A stretch of 64,000 nt of DNA from Planctomycetota bacterium (GTDB taxonomy: Bacteria > Planctomycetota > PUPC01 > DSUN01): contig VGYW01000001.1 of assembly GCA_016872875.1 (NCBI GenBank), positions 4,800 to 68,799 on the forward strand, in the 5' to 3' direction. Both the position numbers and the translations under genes were made by a program. The notes beneath the pieces are model-generated. The model saw only the letters and a program-made list of their open reading frames with translations, ran no database searches and had not been told where the DNA came from. Of the stretch, positions 33,801 to 41,798 are shown in pieces (within the stretch, counting starts at the first letter, position 1; each line of letters opens with the position of its first letter).

Positions 33801-34779
33801 TTGGGGTCTTTCCGGGCGCCCCAATCGTCACGTTCCGGCGGAGGGTGTGCTCGTCGCCGCCCATCCAGCCGTGACCGAAGCCCTGGGCGTTGACGTGCGG
33901 GAAGCCGTTCCAGATTTCGGCGTCGCGGGCCAGCCGCGCGTCCTTCGGCGGCTCGACGTTCGTGGGGGCGGGCGGCTTCTTCTCCGTGACTGTGGTGCGC
34001 GACTTGATCGCCCGCCGCTCGACGCCCGCGAGCGCGTCGTCGAGCGAAATCTCGTGGAGGAGCATGTCAACGCCGCTTCCCTCATCCACCGCAATCTCCG
34101 CGCGGAACGCCCGCTTCTCGTCGGCGTGGAAGTAGATTTCGGCGATGCTGTAGAACTCGTCGCAATAGCCCAGGCGGAGGCGATAGCTGTTCTCTTCGCC
34201 TTTCGGCCCGTCGTTGATCTTCGCCCGCACGAAGAGCGGCGTGCGGAAGGGCTTGAGCTGCTCCGTGGGCACGGCGGCGATGAGGCGGAGGGTGTAGACG
34301 CCGATCTCCAGCGCGCCCAGGTCGAGCTTGAGGACGGTCGAGCCGACTTTGCAGCGGATGACGGGGACAGGCTTCCACCTCAGCCCCGTGTTCACCACGT
34401 CGGAGTGGCGCGGCACCCAGTAGAGCGGCGGCGCGTATCCCTCCGCCTTCGCCGCCCCGGGGATATTCGGCGCGACCCAGCCCTTCACCTTGCTCTGCCT
34501 ATCGAAGAAGCTCCGCGACGGGCAGTACTTGAACCAGTAGTTGCGGTAGAGCTCGGGCGAGCCGGGATTCAGCTCGAAGCATGGCGCGAGCGGATCAGCA
34601 TCGTGCTTCCCCGGCAACTCCCCTGGCTGCCCCGCCCTCTCCCCGTGCTGGGTCGGGAACAGCGGTAGCTTATATCCCGCCAGCGGGCCGCCGACATCGT
34701 ACTCCCCGGCTCCGGCGATGCCTGCGAACGACATAACGGCGAGGGCCGCTAGCATGTAGACCCCAGACTTCAAGAGCAT
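30811..34779 (-). CDS. Very large secreted heparinase II/III-like protein
   Basis: A 1,322-residue protein with a signal peptide (MLAALAVMSFAGIAGAG). The middle contains GFGWGHQHADTMDL, the active-site region of heparinase II/III-family lyases, within an alpha/alpha-toroid pattern followed by beta-sandwich sequence. Such enzymes eliminate uronic-acid polysaccharides. It is roughly twice the size of typical family members; the extra N- and C-terminal regions are not assigned. The ATG at 34779 follows GAGGAGTGA. The start is next to, and the end near, members of the 115-bp repeat family. Substrate unknown. Confidence 0.75.
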   Translation of the reverse strand: MLLKSGVYMLAALAVMSFAGIAGAGEYDVGGPLAGYKLPLFPTQHGERAGQPGELPGKHDADPLAPCFELNPGSPELYRNYWFKYCPSRSFFDRQSKVKGWVAPNIPGAAKAEGYAPPLYWVPRHSDVVNTGLRWKPVPVIRCKVGSTVLKLDLGALEIGVYTLRLIAAVPTEQLKPFRTPLFVRAKINDGPKGEENSYRLRLGYCDEFYSIAEIYFHADEKRAFRAEIAVDEGSGVDMLLHEISLDDALAGVERRAIKSRTTVTEKKPPAPTNVEPPKDARLARDAEIWNGFPHVNAQGFGHGWMGGDEHTLRRNVTIGAPGKTPKEIADEFGDWQPGKGQVFLANKKLQLEYTLEDFRQGKPLPAPYPYKDDGAGLFFPDPADPGKGHMWAPIANQVQSRIRDYPGTLVRRNVGEYLKSGDTTAARTAAIALARFAYAFPAIDAANFLTYVVRDPGPYGRDIRCRRRDSTATFYPHYPLYVDPILYDYDALFDYIKDNAELAESLGRFVPWVKTPQDVVKLIDAYLVQTTAKRILRYNYYTDPMDIANAAAVVGDTKVTDPWMEWLFSKTFIYPLPPVGIADAMITGCCRDGCEYIGSTFYAQGEGASRVAESLERYLRAGGNRKYDLSDKARYPKPVAQCYWRLKNVVAGWDFVRIGDVCGPDKVAGHTLRDLGFAARGWEWTADPRFAFILKHYVRRKEQSDADWAKIEEAAAKVKRAPWLDNRSRVMPMWAGVLESGTEHDDPRFRRAAYVRVGFGWGHQHADTMDLQVVAQGCPATIDGGQRSGYSSPSDGTTRVHNVVEVDGHGFQGYSWVRTLADAPGARYLAAEAEPPEGTTLFRRQIALIDVDEGQGSQPLPIEAQKPGSKLPPGVTPANSYVFDVFRVAGGKTHTYCFHGTVEDEPTWNVKDTQPVPQYLDMFKSLPDKLAAGTAPDILEATWRQTRDPKLFGNERAHRGANYSDDLPRRFTRLHLLDAKGAKATRGSLNCRNFKYDFACLMAQKDSQDSTFIALIEPFVGEPFITGKRLLNVQASKMKDQPANLGNAAYEAVAVEVKTANGHTDICFADGVLVERVIPEAKVFVNADYAYLSADKEGFRQATLAGGTHLAAPGIELRPAQRERTGKVVKVDYLAKTLWIDQPWPASSRPSIFEIGVPGHWTTYTALDVRPEGNLTRITVENGADYFRSGIEEVDAEKGTVRCALGPTMGNRPGINKGWVASNDDMTTFWRADIISDKPANVFKLTGGPVTKEAFGKAGVLRLWEYGVGDTVRQSTFASLRRVAPGQFELTADVDVTVTLPDGKPRAITTKELSAEGRVRW

Positions 34780-34814
34780 GCATTCACTCCTCAAGTTGTT
34801 GCCACGCCCTTCCT

Positions 34815-34929
34815 TGTCATGCTGAGCTTGCCGAAGCACCTTTCAGGGGCTTGACGCACGTGATGCGAGCAACTCCTCATCGCCTCAGTCTGCTCCCTTG
34901 AAAGGTTGCTCGACAGGCTCGCAACGACA
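34815..34929. repeat. 115-bp repeat, copy 3
   Basis: Same 115-bp length; it begins TGTCATGCTGAGC and ends CTCGCAACGACA. It lies between the divergently oriented heparinase-like and isomerase-like genes. Confidence 0.75.
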
Positions 34930-35066
34930 GAGGGCGGGACGCCACGGTCCAGAGCATAGCCGGGCGGCGGGGGCGGGTCAAGCCGTGTTGACGGGCCGGC
35001 CCGTTCTGCTTACCATAGTGGCCCATTGGAATGGGCCGCTGCGAGGACACCGGAGCCAGCGAACAC

Positions 35067-36020
35067 ATGGAGACACTGAGCCGACGCGAGTGGATGGCGA
35101 CAGGCGCCTTGGGGGCCGCGGCGATGGCGACGGGGGCCGATGCCGCCGAGCCGAAGCCGGCGGAGACGCGGGGCGCGGAGGCCCCGCCCACAAGATGGTC
35201 GCTGGGCATCAACACGAGCACGCTCCGCGGGAGCCTGGAGGAGAAGGTTCGGGCGACGGCGAAAGCGGGGTTCGACTCGATTGAGCTGTGGAGCGGCGAC
35301 CTGTCGCGGATCGAGAAGGAGGGGAAGCCGCTCGACGACCTCAGGAAGCTCCTGGCCGACCTGGGGCTTAGCGTGCCAAACGTCATCGGCATCTGGAGCC
35401 CGATGCCGCCCGACGAGGCGGAGAAGGCGAAACGCTACGAGCAGCTCAAGCCGCAACTCGCCCAAGCCGCAAAGGTCGGCTCGAAACACATCGCAGCCGT
35501 CCCTGCCCCGGATAGGCCGGACATTGACGTGCGCTGGGCGGCCAGACGCTACCGCGAGCTGCTCGAGCTCGGCAGGCAGTTCGGCATCACCATCGCCATC
35601 GAGTTCCTCGGGCCGCTCAAGGGCATCCACACGCTCGGGCAGGCGGCAGCGATTGCCATCGAGGCCGACAGCCCGGACGCCCGCATCATCCCCGACACGT
35701 TCCACGTCTATCGCGGCGGCTCGTCGTTCGCGGGCGTGCGACACCTGGCCGGCTCGCTCTACGCCCTGTGGCACTTCAACGACGTGCCGAAGGAGCCGCC
35801 GCGGGAGCAACTCCGCGACGGCGACCGCATCCTGCCCGGCGACGGCATCCTCCCCCTGCCGCAACTGCTGAAGGACCTTTGGGCGAGCGGCTTCCGCGGC
35901 CCGCTGTCCGTCGAGCTCTTCAACCAGGAGCTCCACAAGAAGGACCCCTTCGAGGTCGCTGCTCTGTGCATGGAGAAGATGAATGCCCTCATCGCAAAGA
36001 GCGGGGTTGGCAATGCGTGA
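35067..36020 (+). CDS. Tat-exported sugar phosphate isomerase/epimerase-like protein
   Basis: A 317-residue TIM-barrel protein of the xylose isomerase-like/AP endonuclease 2 superfamily. The N-terminus has SRREWMATGALGAAA, a twin-arginine-type signal, as common in planctomycete members. Later segments such as AGFDSIELW, AIEFLGP, IIPDTFHVYRGG and LWHFNDVP fit the metal-dependent isomerase pattern. The ATG at 35067 is chosen because the Tat motif follows it. Likely substrate: a sugar or cyclitol; unknown. Confidence 0.75.
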   Translation: METLSRREWMATGALGAAAMATGADAAEPKPAETRGAEAPPTRWSLGINTSTLRGSLEEKVRATAKAGFDSIELWSGDLSRIEKEGKPLDDLRKLLADLGLSVPNVIGIWSPMPPDEAEKAKRYEQLKPQLAQAAKVGSKHIAAVPAPDRPDIDVRWAARRYRELLELGRQFGITIAIEFLGPLKGIHTLGQAAAIAIEADSPDARIIPDTFHVYRGGSSFAGVRHLAGSLYALWHFNDVPKEPPREQLRDGDRILPGDGILPLPQLLKDLWASGFRGPLSVELFNQELHKKDPFEVAALCMEKMNALIAKSGVGNA

Positions 36021-36027
36021 TCTTCAC

Positions 36028-36125
36028 TCGTCGTCGTCGTCGTCCTCGTCGTCGTTCTCGAACTGTTCCGGCTGGAGTGGGATCACGAATTCGACGACGA
36101 CGACGAGGACGACGACGAGCACGAG
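36028..36125. repeat. Foldback array of TCGTCG units
   Basis: TCGTCG/TCCTCG units (36028-36060) and the complementary CGACGA/GAGGAC units (36091-36121) flank a short unrelated centre, giving a long hairpin just upstream of the WD40 gene start. The reading frame of the next gene is open through it but the array is unlikely to be translated. Confidence 0.7.
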
Positions 36126-36141
36126 AGGAGGGCTGAGCCTG

Positions 36142-37086
36142 ATGCTCTGGCTTGCGTTAGCAGCAGTGGCCCTCGCCGGCGAGGAAGGCCCCGAGCCGGT
36201 CCAGACCCTCGAGGGCCACATGTCCCTCATCGGCGGGCTGGCGTTCACGCCCGACGGCAAGACGCTCATCAGCGCGGGGAGCTATGTGGACGCGACGCTG
36301 TGCTCCTGGGACGCGGCGAGCGGCGACCTGAAGCAGAGCGTCAGGGGCGAGAAGGGCAGCTTGTCGTGCCTCGCCCTCTCACGCGACGGCAAGCTGCTCG
36401 CGGTTGGCGGCGGCGATACCACGCTACGGCTCCTTGACCCCGCGACGGGCAAGACGCTCCGCGAGCTGGCGAAGCACCGCGGCGGGGTGAACGCCGTGGC
36501 CTTCTCGCGCGACGGCAAGATGATGGCCAGCGCCTGCGACGGCGACGAAGCGGTCCGCCTCTGGTCCGTGGAGAAGGCCGAGGTGCTCAACGCGATGACC
36601 ATCCGCTGGGGGGCGCACTCCGTGGCCTTCTCCCCCGACGGCATGGTGCTGGCGGGCGGCGGCCGCTTCGGGCGGCTCATCCTCTGGAGCACGGCCAACG
36701 GCGCCCAGGTGTCCTCGCCCTATCTCGGCCAGGGCAAGGTCACGGTGGCCATCTCGCCCGACGGCACGCTCCTGGCCAGCGCCAACGACGCCCCAACCGT
36801 TCGCCTGTTCGCCTCCACGGGCGGCAAGCTCCTGCGGACGCTTCCCCAGTGCGCGCCCACCACGCCGCTGGCCTTCTCGCCCGACGGCAAGCTGCTCGCC
36901 ACGGGCGGGCCGGGCGGCGCGGTCAAGCTCTGGTGCCCGCAGACCGCCCAGCTCCTCGCCACCCTCAAGGGCCACAAAGGCGCCATCTCCGCACTCGCCT
37001 TCGCCCCCGATGGCAAGAGCCTTGCCAGCGGCAGCGAAGACCGCACGATCAATCTGTGGGAGGTGGGCAAGCTGGGGGGCAGGTGA
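36142..37086 (+). CDS. Secreted WD40-repeat protein
   Basis: A 314-residue protein with a signal peptide (MLWLALAAVALAGEE) and about seven WD40-type repeats, seen as recurring FSPDGKLLA and VRLWS-like units. It is probably a single seven-bladed propeller acting as a periplasmic or extracellular scaffold. The ATG at 36142 is chosen because the signal peptide begins there and GAGGAGG precedes it; the 53-residue in-frame extension is a translated foldback repeat. No enzymatic domain. Confidence 0.75.
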   Translation: MLWLALAAVALAGEEGPEPVQTLEGHMSLIGGLAFTPDGKTLISAGSYVDATLCSWDAASGDLKQSVRGEKGSLSCLALSRDGKLLAVGGGDTTLRLLDPATGKTLRELAKHRGGVNAVAFSRDGKMMASACDGDEAVRLWSVEKAEVLNAMTIRWGAHSVAFSPDGMVLAGGGRFGRLILWSTANGAQVSSPYLGQGKVTVAISPDGTLLASANDAPTVRLFASTGGKLLRTLPQCAPTTPLAFSPDGKLLATGGPGGAVKLWCPQTAQLLATLKGHKGAISALAFAPDGKSLASGSEDRTINLWEVGKLGGR

Positions 37087-37109
37087 AGCTTGCTCCTCAT
37101 CCGGTCGGC

Positions 37110-37150
37110 TCGATCTACTCGATTGATTCGATTGATTCGATTGATTCGAC
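37110..37150 (+). repeat. GATTCGATT tandem microsatellite
   Basis: Four imperfect copies of TCGATTGAT lie directly upstream of the GH4 gene. No complementary arm is seen. Confidence 0.6.
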
Positions 37151-37190
37151 TGGTCCGACCATGCGTCGCACGCACAAGGGGAAAGCCCAG

Positions 37191-38501
37191 ATGAAGCGGA
37201 AGATCGTCTTGTTAGGCGGCGGAAGCTTCTACCACGAGCAGGTCATCGGCGAGCTGGCCACCACGCCCGAGCTGGCCGGCTGCTCCGCCGTGCTCTACGA
37301 CGTCGAGCCGAAGCGGATGGGCGTCGTCCGCCAGGCAGGCCAGCGCATCATCCAGGCCGTCGGCGCCAAGCTCAAGCTCTCCGCCACCACCGACCTCGCG
37401 CGCGCGCTCGACGGCGCCGACTACGCCATCGGCTCCATCGGAGTCCACGGGCCAGGCCAGCGCTGGCACCTGGCCGACGTCGAGGCCGTAGCACGCCTCG
37501 GCATCATCCAGACCACCGGCGACAGCGTGGGGCCGTCAGGCATCTCCCAGGGCCTCCGCATCATCCCGCTCTACGTGGAAATCGCCCGCCAGATGAGGCG
37601 CTACTGCCCCGACGCCTTCCTGCTCAACCACTCGAACCCGATGGGTCCCATCTGCCGCGCGGTGATCAAGACGACCGGCATCCGCACGATCGGCTACTGC
37701 CACAACGTGGCCCACGAGACCACCTGGTTCGCCAAGGTCCTCGGCCTGCCCGCGGCCGAGCTGGAGGTCACGGCGGTCGGCCCCAACCACATCCTCTGGC
37801 TGCTCGACGTGCGCCACCAGGGGCGAAGCGTCTACCCCGAGCTCAAGCGCCGCATCCTCGCGCTGCCGCCTGAACCGACCCGCACTTTCGCCCGCGAGGT
37901 CCTCGCCCTCATGGACCTCTATCCCATCGCGGGCGACCGTCACATCGTGGAGTTCTTCCCCCACGCCCGCATCCCCACCAAGCCCGAAGAACTGCTCTAT
38001 GGCATGCAGTGGCGCTCGGACATGATCCGCGAGGGCGCGCTCGCACGCGAACTGAGCAAGGAGCCGTCGTCCCTCCAACTTCGCGCCAGGGGCAAGCTGC
38101 CCCCCGCCGTCCCCACCGGCGTCTCGCCCGAGAGCATGGGCGACCAGATCCGCTCCCTCGCCCTCGGCATCGAGAAGCTCCATTACGTCAACACCCCCAA
38201 CCGCGGCGCCGTGGCTGGCGTGCCCGACTGGGCGGTGATCGAGCTGAAGGCCGTCACCGGCTCGCGGGGGGCCACGCCCCTCTATGTCGGCGAGCTCCCG
38301 CCCCAGGCCGCCCGCTGGACCCTCGCGCAGCTCTACGCCCAGGAGTTGCTCGTTGATGCGGCGGTGGAGGGCAGCCGCCAGAAGGCCCTCCAGGCCCTCG
38401 CCTGCGACCCCATGGTCCTCAGCTTCCGCGAGCCAGAGACCATCCTCGACGCCCTCATCGCGGCTCAAAGCCCGCGCCTCGACCGCTTCAGGAAGGCCTG
38501 A
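37191..38501 (+). CDS. Glycoside hydrolase family 4 protein
   Basis: A 436-residue protein of the NAD- and Mn-dependent GH4 family: VLLGGGS near the start (NAD loop), then LNHSNPMG, GYCHN and VGPNHILWL in the expected order. GH4 enzymes cleave alpha- or beta-glycosides by a redox-elimination mechanism; members act on glucosides, galactosides or galacturonides. The ATG at 37191 has an AAGGGGA site; an ATG 30 bases upstream is also in frame. Substrate is not predictable from sequence. Confidence 0.85.
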   Translation: MKRKIVLLGGGSFYHEQVIGELATTPELAGCSAVLYDVEPKRMGVVRQAGQRIIQAVGAKLKLSATTDLARALDGADYAIGSIGVHGPGQRWHLADVEAVARLGIIQTTGDSVGPSGISQGLRIIPLYVEIARQMRRYCPDAFLLNHSNPMGPICRAVIKTTGIRTIGYCHNVAHETTWFAKVLGLPAAELEVTAVGPNHILWLLDVRHQGRSVYPELKRRILALPPEPTRTFAREVLALMDLYPIAGDRHIVEFFPHARIPTKPEELLYGMQWRSDMIREGALARELSKEPSSLQLRARGKLPPAVPTGVSPESMGDQIRSLALGIEKLHYVNTPNRGAVAGVPDWAVIELKAVTGSRGATPLYVGELPPQAARWTLAQLYAQELLVDAAVEGSRQKALQALACDPMVLSFREPETILDALIAAQSPRLDRFRKA

Positions 38502-38628
38502 CTTGAGATGGCCGGTGCGGGCTTTGGCCCGTAGACTCAGTAGGCTACGGCCTGAAGGCCGCACTCCAAACGCAGGATGAAGTCCCGCCACCCGTGACTG
38601 AGGCGTTACGCAATCCCGCAGATCGCGC

Positions 38629-38892
38629 TTGACAACGCGGCAGGCCGACGGCATGCGAAGGCTCGCTGACGTGCTGGCGGGCGACTACGGCCTCACGCTG
38701 ACGGGCTGGACCCTCGAGGAGGCCTGGGGCGTGTCGGCTGACGGCTTGGTCTTCGCCGGCTGGGGCACCAACCCCAGCGGGCAGACGGAGGCGTGGATCG
38801 CGCGGGTGGAAGCCATCCCTGAGCCGGCGGGCCTCGTGCTCCTCCTCGGCGGGCTGGCCGCCCTCGCCCGCCGCCGGCGCAATCCTGCATAG
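38629..38892 (+). pseudogene. PEP-CTERM protein, C-terminal fragment
   Basis: The frame ends with IPEPAGLVLLLGGLAALARR and a short tail: a PEP motif, a membrane segment and an Arg cluster, the sorting signal recognised by exosortase systems. The preceding 55 residues (SADGLVFAGWGTNPSGQTEA) resemble the last repeat of HAF-type surface proteins. No signal peptide or full-length body exists, so it is probably the remains of a larger secreted protein. Confidence 0.55.
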
Positions 38893-38910
38893 TGGCAGCA
38901 CTGTGTAGCC

Positions 38911-39006
38911 AAAGGGACCCAAGGGACATAAGGGACCAAAGGGACGAAGAGGACCTGGGTGATGCCCACGGCGGCCCCTCTTCCTGCGTGTCCCTGTGGT
39001 CCCTTG
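38911..39006. repeat. Foldback array of GGGAC units, second copy
   Basis: AAGGGAC-type units (38911-38953) and complementary GTCCCT units (38988-39006) flank a non-repetitive centre. Same unit as the 26579-26702 array, 12 kb away. Confidence 0.7.
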
Positions 39007-39072
39007 CGCCCGGCCATTGCTATCCCGCCGCGCGTGTTGTATCATACACGAGGTTGAGGGTAGGAGAGAGCC

Positions 39073-39882
39073 ATGAGGTTCATCTATCGCGCGGCGTTCC
39101 TGGCCATCCTTGCGTTTGCGGCTGCCCCGTTCCTGGCTATGGGGGACGTCGTGCACATGGCCGACGGCACGACGCGGGAGGGGCGGGTGGTGGAGTCGAA
39201 TGAGCGGGAGGTGGTGCTGGAGGTGGGCCAGGGGGGCGTGGCGCTCGCCGTCCGACTCCCCCGCAGCCAGGTGGTGCGGATCGAGGAGAAGCCGGTCGGC
39301 ACGACGGCGGTGATGGCGGACTACGTGGCCCGCCTGAGCGCGGCGCTGAAGAGCAAGAGCGCGGACGACTGGCACGCCCTGGGCCTCTGGTGCCGCACGC
39401 AGCGCGGCTTCCGGGACAAGGCGGCCGAGGCATTCGACCGCGCACTCGCACTCGACCCAGACCACGCCCCCACCCGCCTGGTCCTGGGCCACGTGCACCT
39501 CAACGGCGCCTGGATGACCCGCCAGGAGGCGCTCCAAGCCATCGCGCCCGACCTGGAGCAGAACGCGAAGCTCCGCGAGCTCGAGTTCCAGAAGCAGCTC
39601 GAGGAGGCGAAGGCGGCCACGCTGGAGGCCGAGGCCCGGAGCAAGGGCATGGAGGCCAAGCTGGCCGAGCTGCGGAAGGACATCGAGGACCTCCGCCAGC
39701 GCCTCACCCTCCCGCCCCTGCCGCCCGACTACTATCGCCCGCGCATCATCTATCGCCCCTATATCATCATCCCGCCCCACCACCATCCGCGTCCGCCGGA
39801 GAAGAAAGACTCGCCAAAGGAGGGCGGCCCTCCGCCCTCGAAGTCCAAGGACGATGGCGACGCCGAGAAGCCAGCGAAGTAG
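39073..39882 (+). CDS. Secreted coiled-coil/TPR-like protein
   Basis: A 269-residue protein with a signal peptide (LAILAFAAAPFLAMGD). Residues about 25-75 look like an SH3-like beta domain (VVHMADGTTREGRV), about 95-140 resemble a TPR unit (AFDRALALDPDHAPTRLVLG), then a long Glu/Lys/Ala coiled coil to about 215 and a Pro/His-rich then Lys-rich tail. No enzymatic motif. Function unknown. Confidence 0.65.
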   Translation: MRFIYRAAFLAILAFAAAPFLAMGDVVHMADGTTREGRVVESNEREVVLEVGQGGVALAVRLPRSQVVRIEEKPVGTTAVMADYVARLSAALKSKSADDWHALGLWCRTQRGFRDKAAEAFDRALALDPDHAPTRLVLGHVHLNGAWMTRQEALQAIAPDLEQNAKLRELEFQKQLEEAKAATLEAEARSKGMEAKLAELRKDIEDLRQRLTLPPLPPDYYRPRIIYRPYIIIPPHHHPRPPEKKDSPKEGGPPPSKSKDDGDAEKPAK

Positions 39883-40131
39883 GCTCCGTGCAACAACCCA
39901 TAGCGCCGCCTTCCAGGCGGCCCCTGGGCGCCAGCGAGACGCTGGCGCCATGCCCGTCTTCCCATTGTCGCACAGAGCCTTGTTGGGCCGCGTTTGCAGT
40001 GCGGGCTTCGGCCCGTGCCGTGGGCGGGGCCTCTCTGCCCCGAGTTCCCCGGCCGTAAGGTCGCAGGGAGGGCCGTATGTTGTGGGTGAGGCATCCGCGC
40101 CCCGCGCCTCGTTCACCTGAGGGCGAGGGAT

Positions 40132-40159
40132 GATCAAACATTCTATAGAATGTTTGATC
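40132..40159. repeat. Perfect 28-bp palindrome
   Basis: The core AAACATTCTATAGAATGTTT is a perfect 20-bp palindrome extended by GATC on each side to 28 bp. It is strikingly AT-rich for this window. It may be a protein-binding site or cruciform/terminator between convergent genes. Confidence 0.7.
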
Positions 40160-40201
40160 GTCATGGGGCATCGGTGGGTACGGGTGAGAGGTCGAGCACA
40201 T

Positions 40202-40225
40202 TCAATCATTCTATAGAATGTTTGA
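40202..40225. repeat. 24-bp palindrome, near copy
   Basis: It has the same CATTCTATAGAATG core with one mismatched pair in the outer arms, 70 bases from the first copy. Two copies of one palindrome argue for a recurring site or a mobile terminal repeat. Confidence 0.65.
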
Positions 40226-40383
40226 GCATCCGACCCAACTCAGCAGCGACCGGGTGGAGGGAGACACGGCCTGAAGGCCGCACTACAAACTGGGTGGCCC
40301 ACGATCGAGGCAATCTCTGAAAGAGGGCGTGATGGGCGGCCCTGTTGGTGGGGCCGAGCCGGACTGCGCGGGTGAGGTGGCCC

Positions 40384-41670
40384 TCAGAGCAGGATGCCGG
40401 CGATTGTGGCGGTCATGAAGGTGGCGAGGGAGCCGCCGGCGAGGGCGCGGAGGCTGAGGCGCGAGATGTCCGCCCGCCGCTCGGGCGCGAGGGCGCTCAC
40501 CCCGCCGATCTGGATGGCGAGCGAGCCGAAGTTGGCGAAGCCGCAGAGGGCGTAGGTGGCGATGGTGAAGGAACGCTCGGAGAGGACGCCCTTGAGCGCG
40601 CCCAGCTTGCCGTAGGCCACCAGTTCGTTGACGCCGGTCTTGACGCCCATGAGGGAGCCGACCGTCTCGGCGTCCTTCGGCTCGACACCCATGAGGAAGG
40701 ACAGCGGCCAGAAGAGCCAGCCGAAGATTCGCTCGATGCTCTCGGGGAACCACTTGAAGCTTAGGTAGCGCTCGCAGAGGCCGTGGGCGCCGGCCAGGAA
40801 GTAGTTGAGCATGGCCAGGAGCGCGAGGAAGGCGACGAGCATCGCCCCGACGTTCAGCGCGAGCCGCAAACCGTCCGCGGCCCCTGCCGCGGCCGCGTCA
40901 ATCACGTTGGTCGTCGTCCGCTCGTAGGGGATGCGGCCGATGCCGGAGGTCTCGGGCTCGCCTGTCTCGGGGAGCATGATCTTGGCGATGAGGAGCGCTG
41001 CGGGGGCCGACATCACGCTCGCGCACAGCAGGTGCCCGGCCTGGGCGCCGTAGCCGACGTAGATGGCCAGGACGCTACCCGCGATGTTGGCGAGGCCGGT
41101 CGTCATGATCGCGAGGAGCTCGGACTGTGTGAGGCGCGGGACGTATGGACGGATGGCCAGGGGCGCCTCGGTCATGCCCACGAAAACCTCCGTGGCCGCC
41201 ACGAGCGCCTCGGCCCCGCTCACCCGCATGCAGCGCCGCATCACCCAGGCCATCCCGGCCACCACCTTCTGCATCACGCCCAGGTGGTAGAGGACGCTCA
41301 TCAGAGCGCCGAAGAACACGATGACAGGAAGGACCCGGAAGGCGAAGGCAAAACCGATGACGTGGGGGCGGGGTTCTTCCGGCTTAGTGACGTCCGTCAC
41401 GCGCACCCTCGCCCCCCAGTCACCGAAGACGAAGTTCGCCCCTTCGTCGGTGAACTTGATGAGCTGGGTGAAGGCGTCGTTGGCCCACTCGAAGACCCTC
41501 TGGCCCGCGGCGGTCTTGAGGATGAGGAGGGCCAGGGCAATCTGGAGGCCGAGGCCCCACAGGACGATGCGGAGTGGGAATCGGCGGCGGTTCTTGGAAA
41601 GCGCCCAAGCGATGCCCAACAGGGCCACAAGGCCCACTACGCCGATGAGCCGTTGGGGGAGATTGGTCAA
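40384..41670 (-). CDS. nupC: CNT-family nucleoside transporter
   Basis: A 428-residue polytopic inner-membrane protein of the concentrative nucleoside transporter family. VFVGMTEAPLAIRPYV and the ANIAGSVLAIYV segment are characteristic, with about nine hydrophobic spans. It couples nucleoside uptake to a sodium or proton gradient. The TTG at 41670 is chosen because AAGGAGG lies 6 bases upstream; the 41-residue in-frame extension is a translated GAGGAC foldback array. The class is firm, the exact substrate not. Confidence 0.85.
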   Translation of the reverse strand: MTNLPQRLIGVVGLVALLGIAWALSKNRRRFPLRIVLWGLGLQIALALLILKTAAGQRVFEWANDAFTQLIKFTDEGANFVFGDWGARVRVTDVTKPEEPRPHVIGFAFAFRVLPVIVFFGALMSVLYHLGVMQKVVAGMAWVMRRCMRVSGAEALVAATEVFVGMTEAPLAIRPYVPRLTQSELLAIMTTGLANIAGSVLAIYVGYGAQAGHLLCASVMSAPAALLIAKIMLPETGEPETSGIGRIPYERTTTNVIDAAAAGAADGLRLALNVGAMLVAFLALLAMLNYFLAGAHGLCERYLSFKWFPESIERIFGWLFWPLSFLMGVEPKDAETVGSLMGVKTGVNELVAYGKLGALKGVLSERSFTIATYALCGFANFGSLAIQIGGVSALAPERRADISRLSLRALAGGSLATFMTATIAGILL

Positions 41671-41709
41671 GGGAAGCCTCCTTCTATGGTGACCACCTGG
41701 TTTCCCTAT

Positions 41710-41791
41710 CGTCCTCGTCCTCGTCCCTCGTCCTCGTCCTCGACTCTTCTCCTCACCGAGCAGGGCATCGAGGACGAGGGACGAGGACGAC
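41710..41791. repeat. Foldback array of GTCCTC units
   Basis: GTCCTCGTCCTCG-type units (41710-41742) and the complementary GAGGACGAGGGACGAGGACG units (41770-41791) flank a short centre between two minus-strand genes. Confidence 0.7.
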
Positions 41792-41798
41792 AAGAGCC

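Larger units (their letters stand above)
39883..40383. other. Convergent intergenic region with AT-rich palindromes
   Basis: No gene is seen between two convergent stops. It contains two AT-rich palindromes (40132-40159 and 40202-40225) and short hairpin-forming GGCCTGAAGGCCGCA-type units, also found near 38545. Confidence 0.55.

Noticed and set aside
31297..34668. Long open frame on the + strand (1,123 codons)
   Set aside because: It lies entirely antisense to the heparinase-like gene and arises from GC-rich codon structure; no domain and low-complexity Val/Gly/Arg content.
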